From the NCBI GenBank assembly GCA_020726505.1, contig JAHLEZ010000001.1, positions 2,914,001-2,978,000 of the forward strand: a stretch of 64,000 bases of DNA, given 5' to 3'. The notes under the pieces are model-generated. The model was not told the origin of the DNA. It saw nothing but the letters and a program-made list of their open reading frames with translations, and made no database searches. Shown here piece after piece: positions 46,359-58,925 of this stretch (position 1 is its first letter; every line of letters starts with the position of its first letter). A program made the position numbers and the translations under genes. The stretch comes from Leptodontidium sp. MPI-SDFR-AT-0119. Taxonomy: Eukaryota; Ascomycota; Leotiomycetes; Helotiales; Leptodontidiaceae.

Positions 46359-48381
46359 ATGACGTCTCAATCCCCTCTAGAAACACTACCCCTCCTCGTC
46401 CTCGAGCGCATCTGTGAGTACCTCGACGATGAATCCGTAACGCGACGTGATTTACACGCATTCTCCACCACAAACAAACATTGCTACGCCGTCTCCACAG
46501 CCCAGCTATTCTCTCAGATCGAGCTCAAAATCCGCGATCCGGAGGAGTTAGAAAGTAGTCTACGGCAATGGAATTCCGTGCTCAAACACGGACGGAATCG
46601 TCACGTTCGACGACTGAAAATCTCCTGGGACTTGGCGAAAAACGAGAGCAGAATATCATCGCGAATGGAAGATGAGGAGTTTGATGACGATGGATATCCG
46701 ACTGGTGGATGGAACGTACGCCCTTACTTTGCCATGCACAGTTTCTGTCGACCGCTGGAGTCATCCATGGAAGGTAATGGGGGAGGCAGAATCGCTGGTA
46801 TTGACGATCCTGGACTCTGGGCTTCTCTTGGTGAATTCGTGAGGCAGTTCTCGGTTCTGAGGGATCTGGTTTGGGTGGCTGGATGGTATATCCCTCCATC
46901 TGTACTCTCCGCCATTTTGGAAATAGGATGTCGTCTTCACCATCATAATTTCCAGCTCTAAAGCCTGACGCAACATCGTGATGACCCACAGCCGATTTCA
47001 GCTACTGATTGGCGCTTTGCACTTCACCTTCGCTCTACAGTATTGTTGGACGCGTGGGATCTTTCGAGTTTGGGGGCTTACTGAATTATATCGGCGAGGC
47101 TCTTCAATTTATCGTTTCTGGCCTGGCGCCGAATCTGGTGCATATGTGTGAGATCCCTGAAGAGACGCACGGGGAGATGGAACTTACTCGTGCGATTATG
47201 CTGGGAAACCGGATTGGAGAGGTTTCTTCCTTGGGAAGGCAGAGATAGAAGAAGGAGGAGGAGGGGATCAATTGTCAACGCGCGGCGGCAAGCTCCAGAC
47301 TCTGATTTTCCCCAGCTACGTCTCACGCGGAATAGAGCACTGGGCTGGCTTGACACACTTCAGCCACCTGCGATGTCTCGTTGTGCCGTGGGGGGACGAT
47401 GGAATTGCGTTGGCGACGATAGCTTCGCGAGGGGATTTGAGATCTCTAATCAGGCTGGAATTATCATCTATCGAGGACGAGAGCGAGCCATCGCGAACAG
47501 CGCTCCAACTCTTTTTCTCATGCTTGAATCCTCTCCAACACCTGCACCTCAGGGGCTATATCAGTCCCGAGACATTCAACATCATCGTCCTGCGCCACGG
47601 TGAGAATCTACGGAATCTGGAAATACATCCCTATAGCGACGATGATGAGCTGCGCAACCCTCTAGTGAAGTTATCTGGACCTGTTATGCAGCATTTCGCC
47701 GAGCACTGCCCGCATCTCACGCACCTCTCTATCCCTATCAATCGCACGCGAGGCGATAGGCACGAAGTTAGCATCTAACGGTCCCTGAGCGAACTTCCCC
47801 GTCTGGAAAATTTGTGTTTGCGTCTCCAGTACAGCATCGGACCGGACGAAGAATCCTGGGATGAGGAGAGGGATGGCGAGTATCCATTTACTTGCTCCAT
47901 AGAAGCGGAGGATATTCCATTCCCGTATATTCGCGAAGTCTACACTAATATCGCTATGGAGTATACTCTCGCGCTCTCGATATTCAACTTGATATCTAAA
48001 AATTGTAGCGACACCAGCACCGAGAGTTTGAAACGGCTCAAATTATCTCTGGATCGAAAAATGGGGCCGCAAGCACCTGCTAGCTTTGGGGATGGGACGT
48101 TCCAGTCGACGTTGAGGTATTTCGGTCGGCCGTGGATGTGTACGAGGGATGAGAGGGGTGAGGTGGTAGTGAAGGAGCTGGAGAAGGAAAGGACGGATAG
48201 GTGTAGAGAGAAATGGCGGTTTCTTCTTTATGAAGATGCGGAGAAGCAGGTGTGGAGTAAGGAGATGTACCCTGGGTGGTATAAGAGTATTTGGCCGCAG
48301 GAGACGGAGGAGTTGCTGAATGATTGGGAGGGTCTTCCTTTGGATTTGGATGGGGATGGGGATGTTTGGGAGGAGAGTTAG
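46359..48381 (+). pseudogene. Decayed F-box protein gene
   Basis: The gene starts with MTSQSPLETLPLLVLERICE, a typical F-box, followed by leucine-rich-repeat-like sequence (LGEFVRQFSVLRDLVWVAG, LPRLENLCLRLQYSIG). The frame is broken at least five times: TAA at 46959-46961, a frame change near 47010-47020 (to a frame with TSPSLYSIVGRVGSFEFG), TAG at 47246-47248, another frame change just before 47272, and TAA at 47776-47778. Clear family sequence continues after each break to the natural end EELLNDWEGLPLDLDGDG at 48381. F-box proteins link substrates to SCF ubiquitin ligases. This copy cannot make a full product; short products from 46359 (200 residues) may still be predicted by annotation programs. 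Confidence 0.8.
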
Positions 48382-50626
48382 ATGGTGGAGGAGAGGATTC
48401 GGTTGATGGGAGAAGGGGAATGGATACGATACGATACAATACTTGATGGGACTGTGGAATCGACGATATGATGCCGATGCGGAGAAAGGACACAGCTGAA
48501 AGCTACCCAAATCAACAGCAGCAGGATCCAAGTCAGATTCGGTTTCCAAAGTATTGGAATTGAAAGGCTCCCCTCCCCGCCTGACCACCGATTTGACCTG
48601 GTCAGTCCAGTCCAAACCAGGCACTAGTTCCCGCTCCCTCCCCATCCTATTCTATTCTATTCATCAAATTTGACTCAACCTCGGGGCCGAATATTTCCCC
48701 AGACGGAAAACACTCCACATAGAATGAGGCGGAGAATAGTTTGGGGTATTTTCCAGCGGAGCGGGACATGCTTACGAAGTTACATACGCACAGTATGCAC
48801 CTTAAACTTTAAGCCTCCCTCTGTCCTGGACCATGGCTCTCATTTGGAGAGATATTCGGCGATTGATTAGATGTTTGCGGGGTTGGAAGTTTAACTCAAA
48901 GCAAAAGCAAAAGCCAAAGCCAAAGCCAAAGCTACGGAGTAAAGTTCAGGCATCGAAACCCGGGGTTTTTGGGGGGTCAAGGCCAGGGTTTGTTTAGTGC
49001 CGGGGTCAAAATCCAGTCTGGAAGTGAAAGTATTTTGGAGGCTGAAGATGATGGACGGAGAGAAAGCCGAATCTCGCTTGATCTGGACAGGGGAGACGGG
49101 AGGTTTGGAAGGGGCAATGGACCGCGAAAGGGAAAGCTTAAATGTACCTGACATCTGCTGTGTGGCTACTGTGTGGCTGTCTTCTAAATGAAGGCAAAGA
49201 ACCCGCGAGGGGCTGAAGTCTTACCTATTGCTTCCCTTAGTAATACCTAGAACACGGCACGGTATTCAAGCAACTCAACCAACGCACACCTCGGCACTTT
49301 CTCCCTTCCACCAAACATCAACCACCTCCACAGAAATCCAAACAAGACAAAAGACGAGACATTGCCCAGACCACAGCTGAAGCTTCAAAGTCTTAGATTG
49401 CATTATCCGATTGGCTCAATCCGAGTCATGGAAATATTCCACACGTGATATCTAACCCCAAGAGGAAGGTGGGTAGTCTTGGAAGGGAGGTTGCACACAG
49501 ATAATCGGATGAAATATCCCCATCTGACCGCCTCTGACCCGAGAGACGAGAGAGGAGATTCTGTACGCTGTGTACACTGTGTGTAGTTGTGTAGATGCAA
49601 GCCATCAAGCCTCAACTATCGGTAAGTGACGGTCTCTTGTGTTCTGTTATCCATGCACGGCACGTTTCATCCCAGTGTGTCCATCGGATGCGGGGAAGGT
49701 TGGGGTTGCCACCAAAGCCTGACTGTTCTCCAGTGCAAGTTTCAATTCGCTGCACATCCTGACCTTACCCCGGAAGAAGCACGACATGTTCACATATATA
49801 CATTATCTGATTGGATGGGTATTGTTGATGCAGCTGGTTATAGGCTGTCATGTGCCCTTCCACTCCTCTCGTGTCCTGCGTTGCTCGGGCCAAGACTCGG
49901 CGAATTCGAATGCGAGACCCAGTGTTTGTTTAGTTTGGATAAGGGGAGTGGGGCAGCATGCAAAATTTTGAGATAGCTCTAGGTAGGAGGAGGAGAGATT
50001 ACTAGAGCAGATGAAGAGATGGCGGGGGAGACGATGCAAGAGGAGAAGAACCTTGGAATATTCGAGAGCGTGATAGCGTGGAGTTAGAAGAACTAGCTAC
50101 TCCCTGAGCTTGAGCTTAAACTTGACCTTGACTGGGTTTGACTGGGTTTGACACATTAGCTACGATCGCGGAGAGAAGAAGAGAGAGAGATTAGCAAGGT
50201 CGTACGTATATTAAGAGGGGTCTCGTCCCCAGATTTCTGTTTGGTTTTTTCTCTCCTCCCCCTCATTCGACCCTTCTCTATCCTACTCCTTCCTCCCTTC
50301 TCCTCTTCTCCGTCCTGCACCCCATCCACCTCATCTGCTTTACTGCAGCTCCTCCACACCTACTCCTCTCCCCTCACCCACCAACTAACCCCCATTCTTG
50401 CTCGAATTTGCCGAGTCCAGACCGAAGGGCTGAAGATCGACATCCTGCTGCTTTCAGCTGTAGTGTAGCATTGAGCTGTCTTGACTTCTCTCTTCGTATT
50501 ATATCTATCAACGAACATATACACAGAAAAAGAGGCAGATAGACAATACAACAACATCGCTATATCCTCTCCTCACACCTCCAACCTCCACCCAACACTC
50601 AACCGGGCATTCCCCTTCCTACCACC
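48382..50626. other. Intergenic region with simple repeats
   Basis: No supported gene. A hexamer-like repeat AAAGCC/AAAAGC occurs at 48896-48932, and GACTGGGTTT is repeated at 50127-50150. An AGAGAGAG tract lies at 50172-50190. From 50225 the DNA is strongly pyrimidine-rich up to the transporter start, as in fungal promoters. Confidence 0.5.
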
Positions 50627-52869
50627 ATGGCCGACACAATCGACCCCTCCGCGACCTCTCCCCCCCTCCACTTCCCCGAGAAAGACAACCTCGCACACAC
50701 AAAGTCCATGAACGAAGTAATCCACAATGCGAAGAACGCCACCGAGAAGGAACACTCCATGACCCTGTGGCAGGGCCTGAAGCTGTACCCAAAAGCTGTG
50801 GGCTGGAGTGTGCTGATCAGTACTTGTATTGTTATGGAGGGATATGATTTGTGCTTGTTGAGCAGCTTTTGTAAGTGTGCTGGGTTTTATTTGGGTTATA
50901 TAATAGATGAGTGTTGGGTGTTGGTAGAGGAATAAGGATTGGGGAGAGACATGGGTAGAGAGGAGGGAGGGGAGTGAGTGTTGGATGTTACACAGAGCTG
51001 GAGTTTCTCAACTGTGCACAGCAGAGGTACCTGTATGGAATTAACTAACACCCTCCAGACGCCTTTCCCCAATTCAACAAAAAGTACGGAAAGCAGCTCC
51101 CAAACGGAGACTATCAAATCCCCGCTCCATGGCAAGCCGGTCTCAGCAACGTTCGTCACCCCTCCCTTTTTTCGTCCAATTAAGCACCAAACTTATACAA
51201 AGTCAAAAATAGGGTGCCAATGTAGGAGAAATCATCGGTCTCTTCATCAACGGTTACGTCTCAGAACGTTTCGGATATAGATATACGGTTATGACTTGTC
51301 TCACGCTCATCATTGCTTTTACAGCTATTTTCTTCACTGCTCAGACGGTTGTGCATCTACAAGTTGCTGAGATACTTTGTGGTATCGTAAGTTTCTCCCT
51401 CTTCCTAACTCTAGAAATGATGAAAAGGACGCAAACTAACAATGTAACAGCCATGGGGTGTTTTCCAGACCCGTAAGTCTCAGAATTTCCCAGGATTAAG
51501 ACAGGATCGAGATCGATATTGACTGACATATCTAGTGACCATCACATACGCCTCTGAAGTTTGCCCCGTCGCTCTCCGCGGTTACTTGACGACCTACGTG
51601 AATTTCTGCTGGGGTCTCGGACAAGTGATTGGTATTGGAGTTATCAAATCTATGTTACCCCGTCACGATGAATGGGCGTACGTCTCCCCCCGTCCCTCCT
51701 GCCTCCAAAAACGAGACTAACAAACTTCCAGTTATCGTATCCCTTACGGCCTGCAATGGATGTGGCCCGTCCCTCTCCTCATCGGTGTAGCCCTCGCACC
51801 CGAATCTCCATGGTGGCTCGTCCGTAAAGGCCGCACCGAAGAAGCGAAGAAATCGCTATTGCGATTGACAAGTTTAGACAAAGAAACAGATTTCGACGCT
51901 GATGAAACGATCAGTATGATGGTACACACAACCGCTTTGGAAGAGAAGGTTTGCGTTCCCAAATATTTTGCCCTTTGCCCTCTAATTCGTGTTCTACCCC
52001 AAACACATCATTCTCCAATTCCACATCTTACCCTCGACTAATACCACCCCCAGATCACCAAAGGTGCATCCTACCTCGACTGCTTCCGCGGCACCGACCG
52101 CCGCCGCACCGAAATCGTCTGCATGGTCTGGGCAATCCAGAACCTCTCCGGAAACTCCTTCTCAGGATACAGCACCTACTTCCTCCAACAAGCCGGTCTC
52201 GAGACGTCCAAAGCATTCGATTTCTCCCTCGGCCAATACGGCATAAACATGATCGGCGTCTTCGGCGCCTGGTTCCTGATGTCCTGGGGAATCGGTCGAC
52301 GGGCATTATACCTTTATGGATTGTGCGGATTGTGCACTATGCTCTTCATCATGGGCTTTCTCGGTCTGGTGCCCGAAGCGCATAGGAAGCAGAGTTCTCT
52401 CGCTACGGGCAGTATCATGTTAGTCTGGGCTTTGTTCTACCAGCTGTCCGTGGGCACGGTGTGTTATTCCCTCGTGGCGGAACTGTCTACCCGACGCTTG
52501 CAGATCAAGACCGTGGTGCTAGGTCGCAATCTGTATAATATCGTGGGTATTATCTGTTCAGTGCTGACGCCGTATATGCTCAACCCCGGGGAGTGGGATT
52601 GGGGAAACTATGCGGGCTTTTTCTGGGCGGCGATATGTTTCTGCTGTATTGTGTATACGTACTTCCGACTTCCGGAGCCGATGGGGAGGAGTTTTGCGGA
52701 GCTGGATTTGCTGTTTGAGAGGGGGGTTAGTGCGAGGAAGTTTAAGACGACGCAGGTTGATGTGTTTAGTGAGGAGGTGGATGAGAGGACGTTAGGGAAT
52801 TATGAGGAGAAGTTGGAGGTGAGGCACTTGGAGCTCGAGTCTGCTGGTGGTGGGGCTGTGAAGTCGTGA
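50627..52869 (+). CDS. MFS sugar transporter (alpha-glucoside/maltose permease type)
   Basis: Seven exons, 50627-50870, 51059-51150, 51213-51386, 51451-51472, 51536-51677, 51732-51948 and 52054-52869, give 568 residues; the phases close exactly. Exon 4 is only 22 nt and encodes PWGVFQT. The cytoplasmic N-terminus is followed by twelve hydrophobic segments. Sugar-porter motifs are present: GYVSERFGYRY after TM2, ASEVCPVALRGYLTTYVNFC at TM4-5, PESPWWLVRKGRTEEA after TM6, GIGRRALYLYG after TM8, and VAELSTRRLQIKT near TM10. These are typical of proton-coupled maltose/alpha-glucoside permeases of the plasma membrane. The precise sugar cannot be told. No glucosidase or regulator gene is adjacent. 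The 188-nt first intron is longer than most in this window. Confidence 0.94.
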
Positions 52870-55800
52870 ATGAGAGAATGACTGAGCAGCTGGCTATGCG
52901 TGTGGATAAATGGTTGGCTAATGAGTATTCTTTTCCTGCTGTAGTCTCGACCTTGAGCTTTTTGCTTGCTTTTATCTTGTCGATATATATCTTCGCGGCG
53001 CTCTCGGTACTAGGGGTTTGGAGTGATTGGAGGCAGGATTGCTTGGACGATTGGAAGGAAGGAAGGATGGATGGATGGATCGGTTTGGCCTGGCCGAAGC
53101 TGCTGTTTACAGTTGGCTTGTAGGTAGAAGTAAAAATCCAGCTTCAAGGATTATTTGATAAATACTTCGATCGAGCCGAATGACAGAAATGCAAAGTGTG
53201 GTTGTGGATAATGTGTTAAGTGTGACAATGGCGTACATTTGCAATCAACTGGAAGTTGGTAAACCGTAGTCATGGCCATGACGTGGTAATACATGTAAGC
53301 TACTAGAGAATACCACATACTCTGACGTCCACGTAGGATCATTAACGAGGAGTGGAGAATCCTCCTCTAGGTGCTGGTACAGACAGGAGAGAGATGAGGT
53401 GATTTGATATTTGCATATTGACATCAATTGAATCTCTACAGATGTCTAGACCAATATGGAGGCATACGAATTGATAGGGTTATGTTTTATATTCAATACC
53501 TTCCACTATATGCATTGTTTTGGAAAAACTTTCTTCCTTCTTTTTTCCCTTTCAGACCGAGTCTAGTCTATGAATTAATATGGTGATATAGGTTGAGACT
53601 GGGGTCAGTTGCTATTTTACACTCTACTGTTTCACGACAGCAAATGAGAAGAACCTATCTCTGTAAATCATTAGAGATCACAAAGTTAGGTTATAAATAA
53701 TATTTCCTAGGTATGCTCCTATTCCCTTAGGAACTCACATTCTGATGTCTGGTGTTTACTTATACTCGACTGTTGAGTGTTGGGATGATTAATTTACTGA
53801 TCTATGGAAATGAAATGAAATCTCCACAGTACGAAGTCCCATAAATCCGAATATCCCCTCCCCTTCTGGAACATATCTTTCCGCCACATCTCGCCGAATC
53901 AAGTCAATTCAAACTCAAACTCAACCATCGGTCCCCTCCGTTAGTAAATACACTCACTTATCTCGCTAAACCACCCAACCCCGCATTCTCATTCGCCAGT
54001 CAGTCAGGGGAATTTCAGGAACGGTCCCAGACTTTCCCCTTCCCCTCTCTTCTTTCCTTTCTCTTCACTTCACTAGACCAAAATCGAAGAAAGGGCTTGT
54101 ACCTGGTTTGACCCATACCTTATCAACTAAAAGTAAAAAGCCCCCTCCCCCTCCTTCTCTTTCCTTCTCAAAATACAGTAACCGAAACCGAAACCGAAAC
54201 CAAACCCCCACTCTTGACCCTCTCCCGTCCACTTCCACTCCACTCCACTCCCCGCCAACTTGAATTCTCGCCAAGCCCAACTCCCGAGCAATTGATTCCG
54301 CTCCGCCAAGGCCAGCGGGTGCGGGACGATCCCGCTGTTCCGTTTTTACCCTACCTTTTCGCCTCCACCTAGTTTCTGTGTTGAATCGGATGGCACTCAG
54401 GAAGCGAGAAGTCTAGAACTTCCAAGACTATGTTTTTTCATGCACGAAATGGAGTGTTGAGGTGGCGAATTTTTTGTTTATTTTCTAAAGTTCTTGCATA
54501 TGCATATGTATGCGAGTGTGCGTGTGTGCGTGCGTATTGTGTGTGTGTGTGTGCATATGATGAGGAATGGAACGAGAACGAGAATAGTATGGCGAGTGGG
54601 TAGGTGGCTTGCTTGCTTGCTTGGAGAAGGAAAGGGTGGGAAGATGCTAGTTGGGATAGTATGTGAGCTGTGTATGTAGGTGTGTGCAGTGAGTGAGGGA
54701 GGGTCGGAATTTTGAGGATGAGGATAAGTGTGCATACCTTTGTAGGTAAGGTGGGTAGAAAGGGGTGTGATGACATATAAATTGAGATGCAGGAGGAAGT
54801 GAAGTGTGGTAGGAGTCAGGTAAGGTGCAAAGTGTAGTTAGATCAGGTAAGATAAGCTTACCCATCAAGGACGGCAATACATCCCCGTTAGATTAATACG
54901 CTGCTGTATAATAATCACATTATCACAATCACATTAAATTCTATTCACTAACCCAAAGCTTCACCGTCATCCAGAAACCAAATGGAATGAAGAGCTAGTT
55001 TATTCAAGGAATGAATGATTGATTGAATAATTTCGATTTGATATTCTGTGATTCGATGTAAGAAAATCCCCTAAACCCATCCCATTCCATCCCATCCCAT
55101 TGCTTCCCAAGCCAAACCAAACCAACCCAACCTGCTAGGTAAATCAAATCGCAACCAGACTCCCACTTTCCCCTTCTACTGCGATTTTTGTTACGGGTTT
55201 TGCGTGTTATGTTGTAGCGTGTAATATGTTTGTTTGGTGTGTGTTGTTCGTGAACCCCATCAATAGACAGCTCACAATATCCCTCTGCCTTCTCTATCCA
55301 TGATTCGATCCATCCATCTACCCCTCCACACACACAACTGCACACAGTACTGTATCCATTTTGTAACCATACCCCACCAGCTTGCTGGCTTGACCAGAAA
55401 TCCACCCACCGACCAACGCAGCCAGCCAACCAACCACCCGACCAATCCGACCACGGATTTTATCCCCACCGGCCAGCCAGACCAACCGTACCCTACAGCG
55501 CACAGCACATATTGAAAAGGAAAAAGCGAATGGAGAGTAAGTGAGAAATCAGCTACTGTTAACATATCCACAGCCCTCCTGCACGAGAAAAATGCACGAC
55601 ACACCCCACCAGCTAATCACCCAACACCGACCAAAAAAGGTTGCTTGCAGGAAAAATGGAGATGAGAGAAAAGAGCAGTATCAAAGGACACAAACACAAC
55701 AGAACAGACAGACAGCCAGACGAACGCAGAACAAGACGCAAAAAAGGAAACTCGTATAATATGTTCATGCGTCAATCGTAAAGGAGTGTAAGGTAAGGTA

Positions 55801-56252
55801 TACCGGCCTCCACCTTCGTCTTCTTCCGATCCATCCTTCTAATCCCCCTTCCTGCCAAGTAGCCCAATTCAAAGGATAGACCAGGCAACACCGTCAGGAT
55901 CCGTAAACCAAATTACAACAGACTAATTTGACTCGACAAAGCAAACAAACATAAAATTAAGAACAGAACGCCATGCCGGGACTTGATAAAACCTAGCAGA
56001 ATTAAAAGAGTAGAACGCCAAGAACCCCAGATTCGAGACCTGAAGCGTGTATGCGGGAGGAAATTTTCGAGCGAAAGAGGATCCGTACAGGACCCATGAA
56101 AGGACTTTTGTGTTGATGTGTACCGAGAGGTGTGAGAGATGTAAGTGTGACGGAGAAGAGAATCGTTAATACACAAATGGAGTGTTGTCGAAATCACATC
56201 AAAGCTCGGAGCAATGACTCGTAACGGGTTGGAGACCCACTCGTCCGTCCAA
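52870..56252. other. Intergenic region between convergent genes, rich in microsatellites
   Basis: No supported gene in 3.4 kb. Simple repeats include GGATGGATGGATGGAT at 53068-53083, CCGAAA repeats at 54181-54200, GTGT and GCGTGTGT runs at 54515-54556, GCTTGCTTGCTTGCTTGG at 54608-54625, CCCATTCCAT units at 55080-55100 and CCAACCAACC-type repeats at 55415-55450. The part close to 56252 is probably the 3' UTR of the zinc-cluster gene. Confidence 0.5.
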
Positions 56253-58925
56253 CTACCGCTTCCTCTTCTTGCTCTTATCTGGGCTACCTTGACCGCCAGC
56301 TGTCGCTGTCGGCGGCAAGAATCCCAAATCCACTGTAAGGTCATCCTTCTTGACAGGTACACCCATGTGCCGTCCATACCGGCCTTTGCGACCGTTGCCC
56401 TCATCCTCACTGACGCATTGGTCTGCACTAAGGCCGGCATCTTTGCATCGCTGGCAAGGGCGTTGACGGTCGCAACCCTTCTTGCTCTTGCGGCATCGCT
56501 GACAGCGGGGCTTGGAAGAAAGATCCTCTTCATCTTCACCTAGTTGGTTCTGGAAGTTCAATGCAGATGCATTGGAAGTCTTGCGCGACTGAGGAGGTAA
56601 CGATGTCGGAGAGATTGGCTTAGCGCTGGTTGGAGCACTGACTGACTTCTTGGACTTAACCTGGCCTGGACGTGAAGTCTTTGGTTTCGACTTGACTTTA
56701 ACTCCAGAGGCGCTTGTACGGGGTTTACCCATGATAGGTACACTCTTAGACTTGGTCAACTTAAGCTTGTCGTCCAGATCCATAGGATCATCTTTGAAAC
56801 CAGGTCTGAATGTTTCATCGCGACCATCTTCGTAGTCACCCTCATCTCCACTTGGCTCTGTACTGTCTTGGCTAGGCAAGATGTCGTCCAAGTGTTGACG
56901 GAACTTCTTGACATGACCGGGTGGGAGAATTGGGCTTGCCTCGCGCTTAATGCGACGTGGAGGAGGAAGCTCTGGCTCACTCTCACTCTCACTATCAGAA
57001 GTAGCTCCAGTGGAGGAAGCAGCATCTGCCTTTCCACTAAATGTATCGTCAAGCGTAGAAGCGGAAGTGCGACCGTGGGAGATATTTGACATCTCGCCCA
57101 ATCTCATCAATTGAAGTGCCACATCTTTGTCTTCCTCAGAAACACAACTGCCCACAGTTGGATCCGGTGTAGGCAGTATACCGGAGCTGTTGCCACCAGG
57201 GGTGCTACCAATTGATTGGCGACTTGGTGGATATGCTGCACCTCCTCTTGTGCGACGACCCGGGGCTGGTGTGGTATACAATCCAGGCTGTCCGAAACCA
57301 TTGCTATAACTCTGTGGTGATTGTAGAGGCTGAGGATTCGAGAATGGGTTATGTGAGGGGTTCGTGAAGGGGAAGGCTGAACGTTGATGCTCCATGCGAC
57401 GAGCGGGTGAAACAGAAGAGTTCGAAGTGGCAGCCGGCATCTGCGGAGGAGCAAACAAGGGCAATTCCTGCAGGAAAAGCAAATTAGTTCTCGAACAAGT
57501 AGTTTCAAGGTATGCGAGATATGTGAAAACTTACTGAACTCTCAAACTTCGCTCTCTTGCGTCTCCCACCCTCAACAATATTGTCCAAACTGATCTCTGT
57601 GTTTCCAATGTGCTCACTCTTTGTTCTGCTGGAAACGGAGCCAGGTGCTCCATCTCCACTGCTATATCCAGTCAACCCATCACTGTGATTGTCTGCGAAG
57701 CTGCCATGTGCGCTCGATCCTCTGCTCTTGAAGCCTGATCGCGATCGACTCTTCTTCATGGGTGGCGGGTTCGTACTGGCAGATGCGCTGCGACGACCAC
57801 GACCCTGGCCACCATTAGGAGAAATGCTACGCTTGCGAGAAGTCCTCGAGTTTGGTCTAGATAGGGGTTGGCCATAACTAAGCGCCTGTGCTGGTTGTGG
57901 AGGGGGCATGTGGTGACCATCGCCGGGATAGTACGCCTGCTGCAGAACTGGAGAACCAGAATGATATGATGCTGGACCATATGTACCAGTTGTTGGTACT
58001 GGTTCCTCAATTACTCGCACATATACAACCATGTTGTTTCGAAGGTTTTCGTATCGTGCGATGAGGGTGTTTCCTTGATCATCCTCGAAACTGACCCCTT
58101 TAGCACCGCCAGGACCAGCATAGAGACCATAGAAGTTCTTGACTGTCGTCACGATCGAGTCTGTCGTATCATGAGGGAATATTTGCACCCTCATGGGGAG
58201 TCGCGCACGGTATTGGGGCGATTCGGGGAAAAGGAGCTCGAATGCGACACTCTTGGGTGTCGGGCTCCCAAATGGTGACATGCTTGTGTTGTGTGGAGTT
58301 GTAGAACTGGATTGAGCCGTCCCATAGACTGTTGGTGGTGTAGCCATTCTCTGATTGCCAGTTCCCATGTCCATGCCCGCCATTGTGTTCCGGGTCGGAT
58401 ACGAGTGAGTCGAACAAGGAGGAGCGGAGGCGCCAAGAAATGGAATTTGTGCGTTTGAGGATTCTGTGCCAGAAAGAAGATTGGGAAGTTCCATTCCCCT
58501 GTACACAGAATATTTTTCGGACGATTGCAGTGACTTGTTGTCAAATGAAGGTTGTGGGTTGAGGTGGAAAGGTTGTGTGCTGGCGGATGGGGCCGGCTGT
58601 CGCAAAGGTAGGAGGACGAAGCTGGACAGAACGAATGTGGTGGGAATCTCGAGCTGGATAAAAGGGGCTGTCAGTATGATTGAGGATATGCTTGGGGATG
58701 ATATTGGAGACGGATTTGATGGAAGCTTGGAAGAAATGATGGGATTGTGGACTGCGCGGCATTCCCTGGCGCTTCGGGGCTGACCAAGGAGGAGAGCAGC
58801 AGACCAGCAGAACAGTGAGGGTTCATGCGATGTAAAACAGTGCGATTCCTTGATCGCATAGGACGTAATAGTGAAAACAACTTACAGCTGGTCGAAATGG
58901 ATGTCGTTAGGAGTCTATCATCCAT
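56253..58925 (-). CDS. Nuclear regulator with C-terminal Zn2Cys6 cluster
   Basis: Three exons are proposed: 58925-58886 (MDDRLLTTSISTS), 58667-57535 and 57467-56253. They close to 795 residues in phase. The second and third exons are certain; the first is inferred from a GTAAGT donor and phase. A globular part at about residues 150-235 (SVAFELLFPESPQYRARLPM ... NNMVVYVRVIEE) looks like a small alpha/beta domain. Long disordered Ser/Pro-rich and acidic stretches follow, including SRKRSISPN and SDSESESEPELPPPRR. The zinc cluster C-x2-C-x6-C-x5-C-x2-C-x9-C (CQRCRKSKKGC ... C) lies at about residues 713-742, near the C-terminus, unlike the N-terminal place usual in Gal4-type factors. No fungal-specific transcription-factor middle domain was seen. 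It is probably a DNA-binding regulator; target genes are unknown. It is divergent from the cyclin gene. Confidence 0.85.

Noticed and set aside
48043..48645. Minus-strand ORFs rich in Pro and Ser
   Set aside because: They mirror the purine-rich end of the F-box gene on the other strand.
54438..54776. Minus-strand ORF with His/Thr repeats
   Set aside because: It is a translation of GTGT and GCGT microsatellites.
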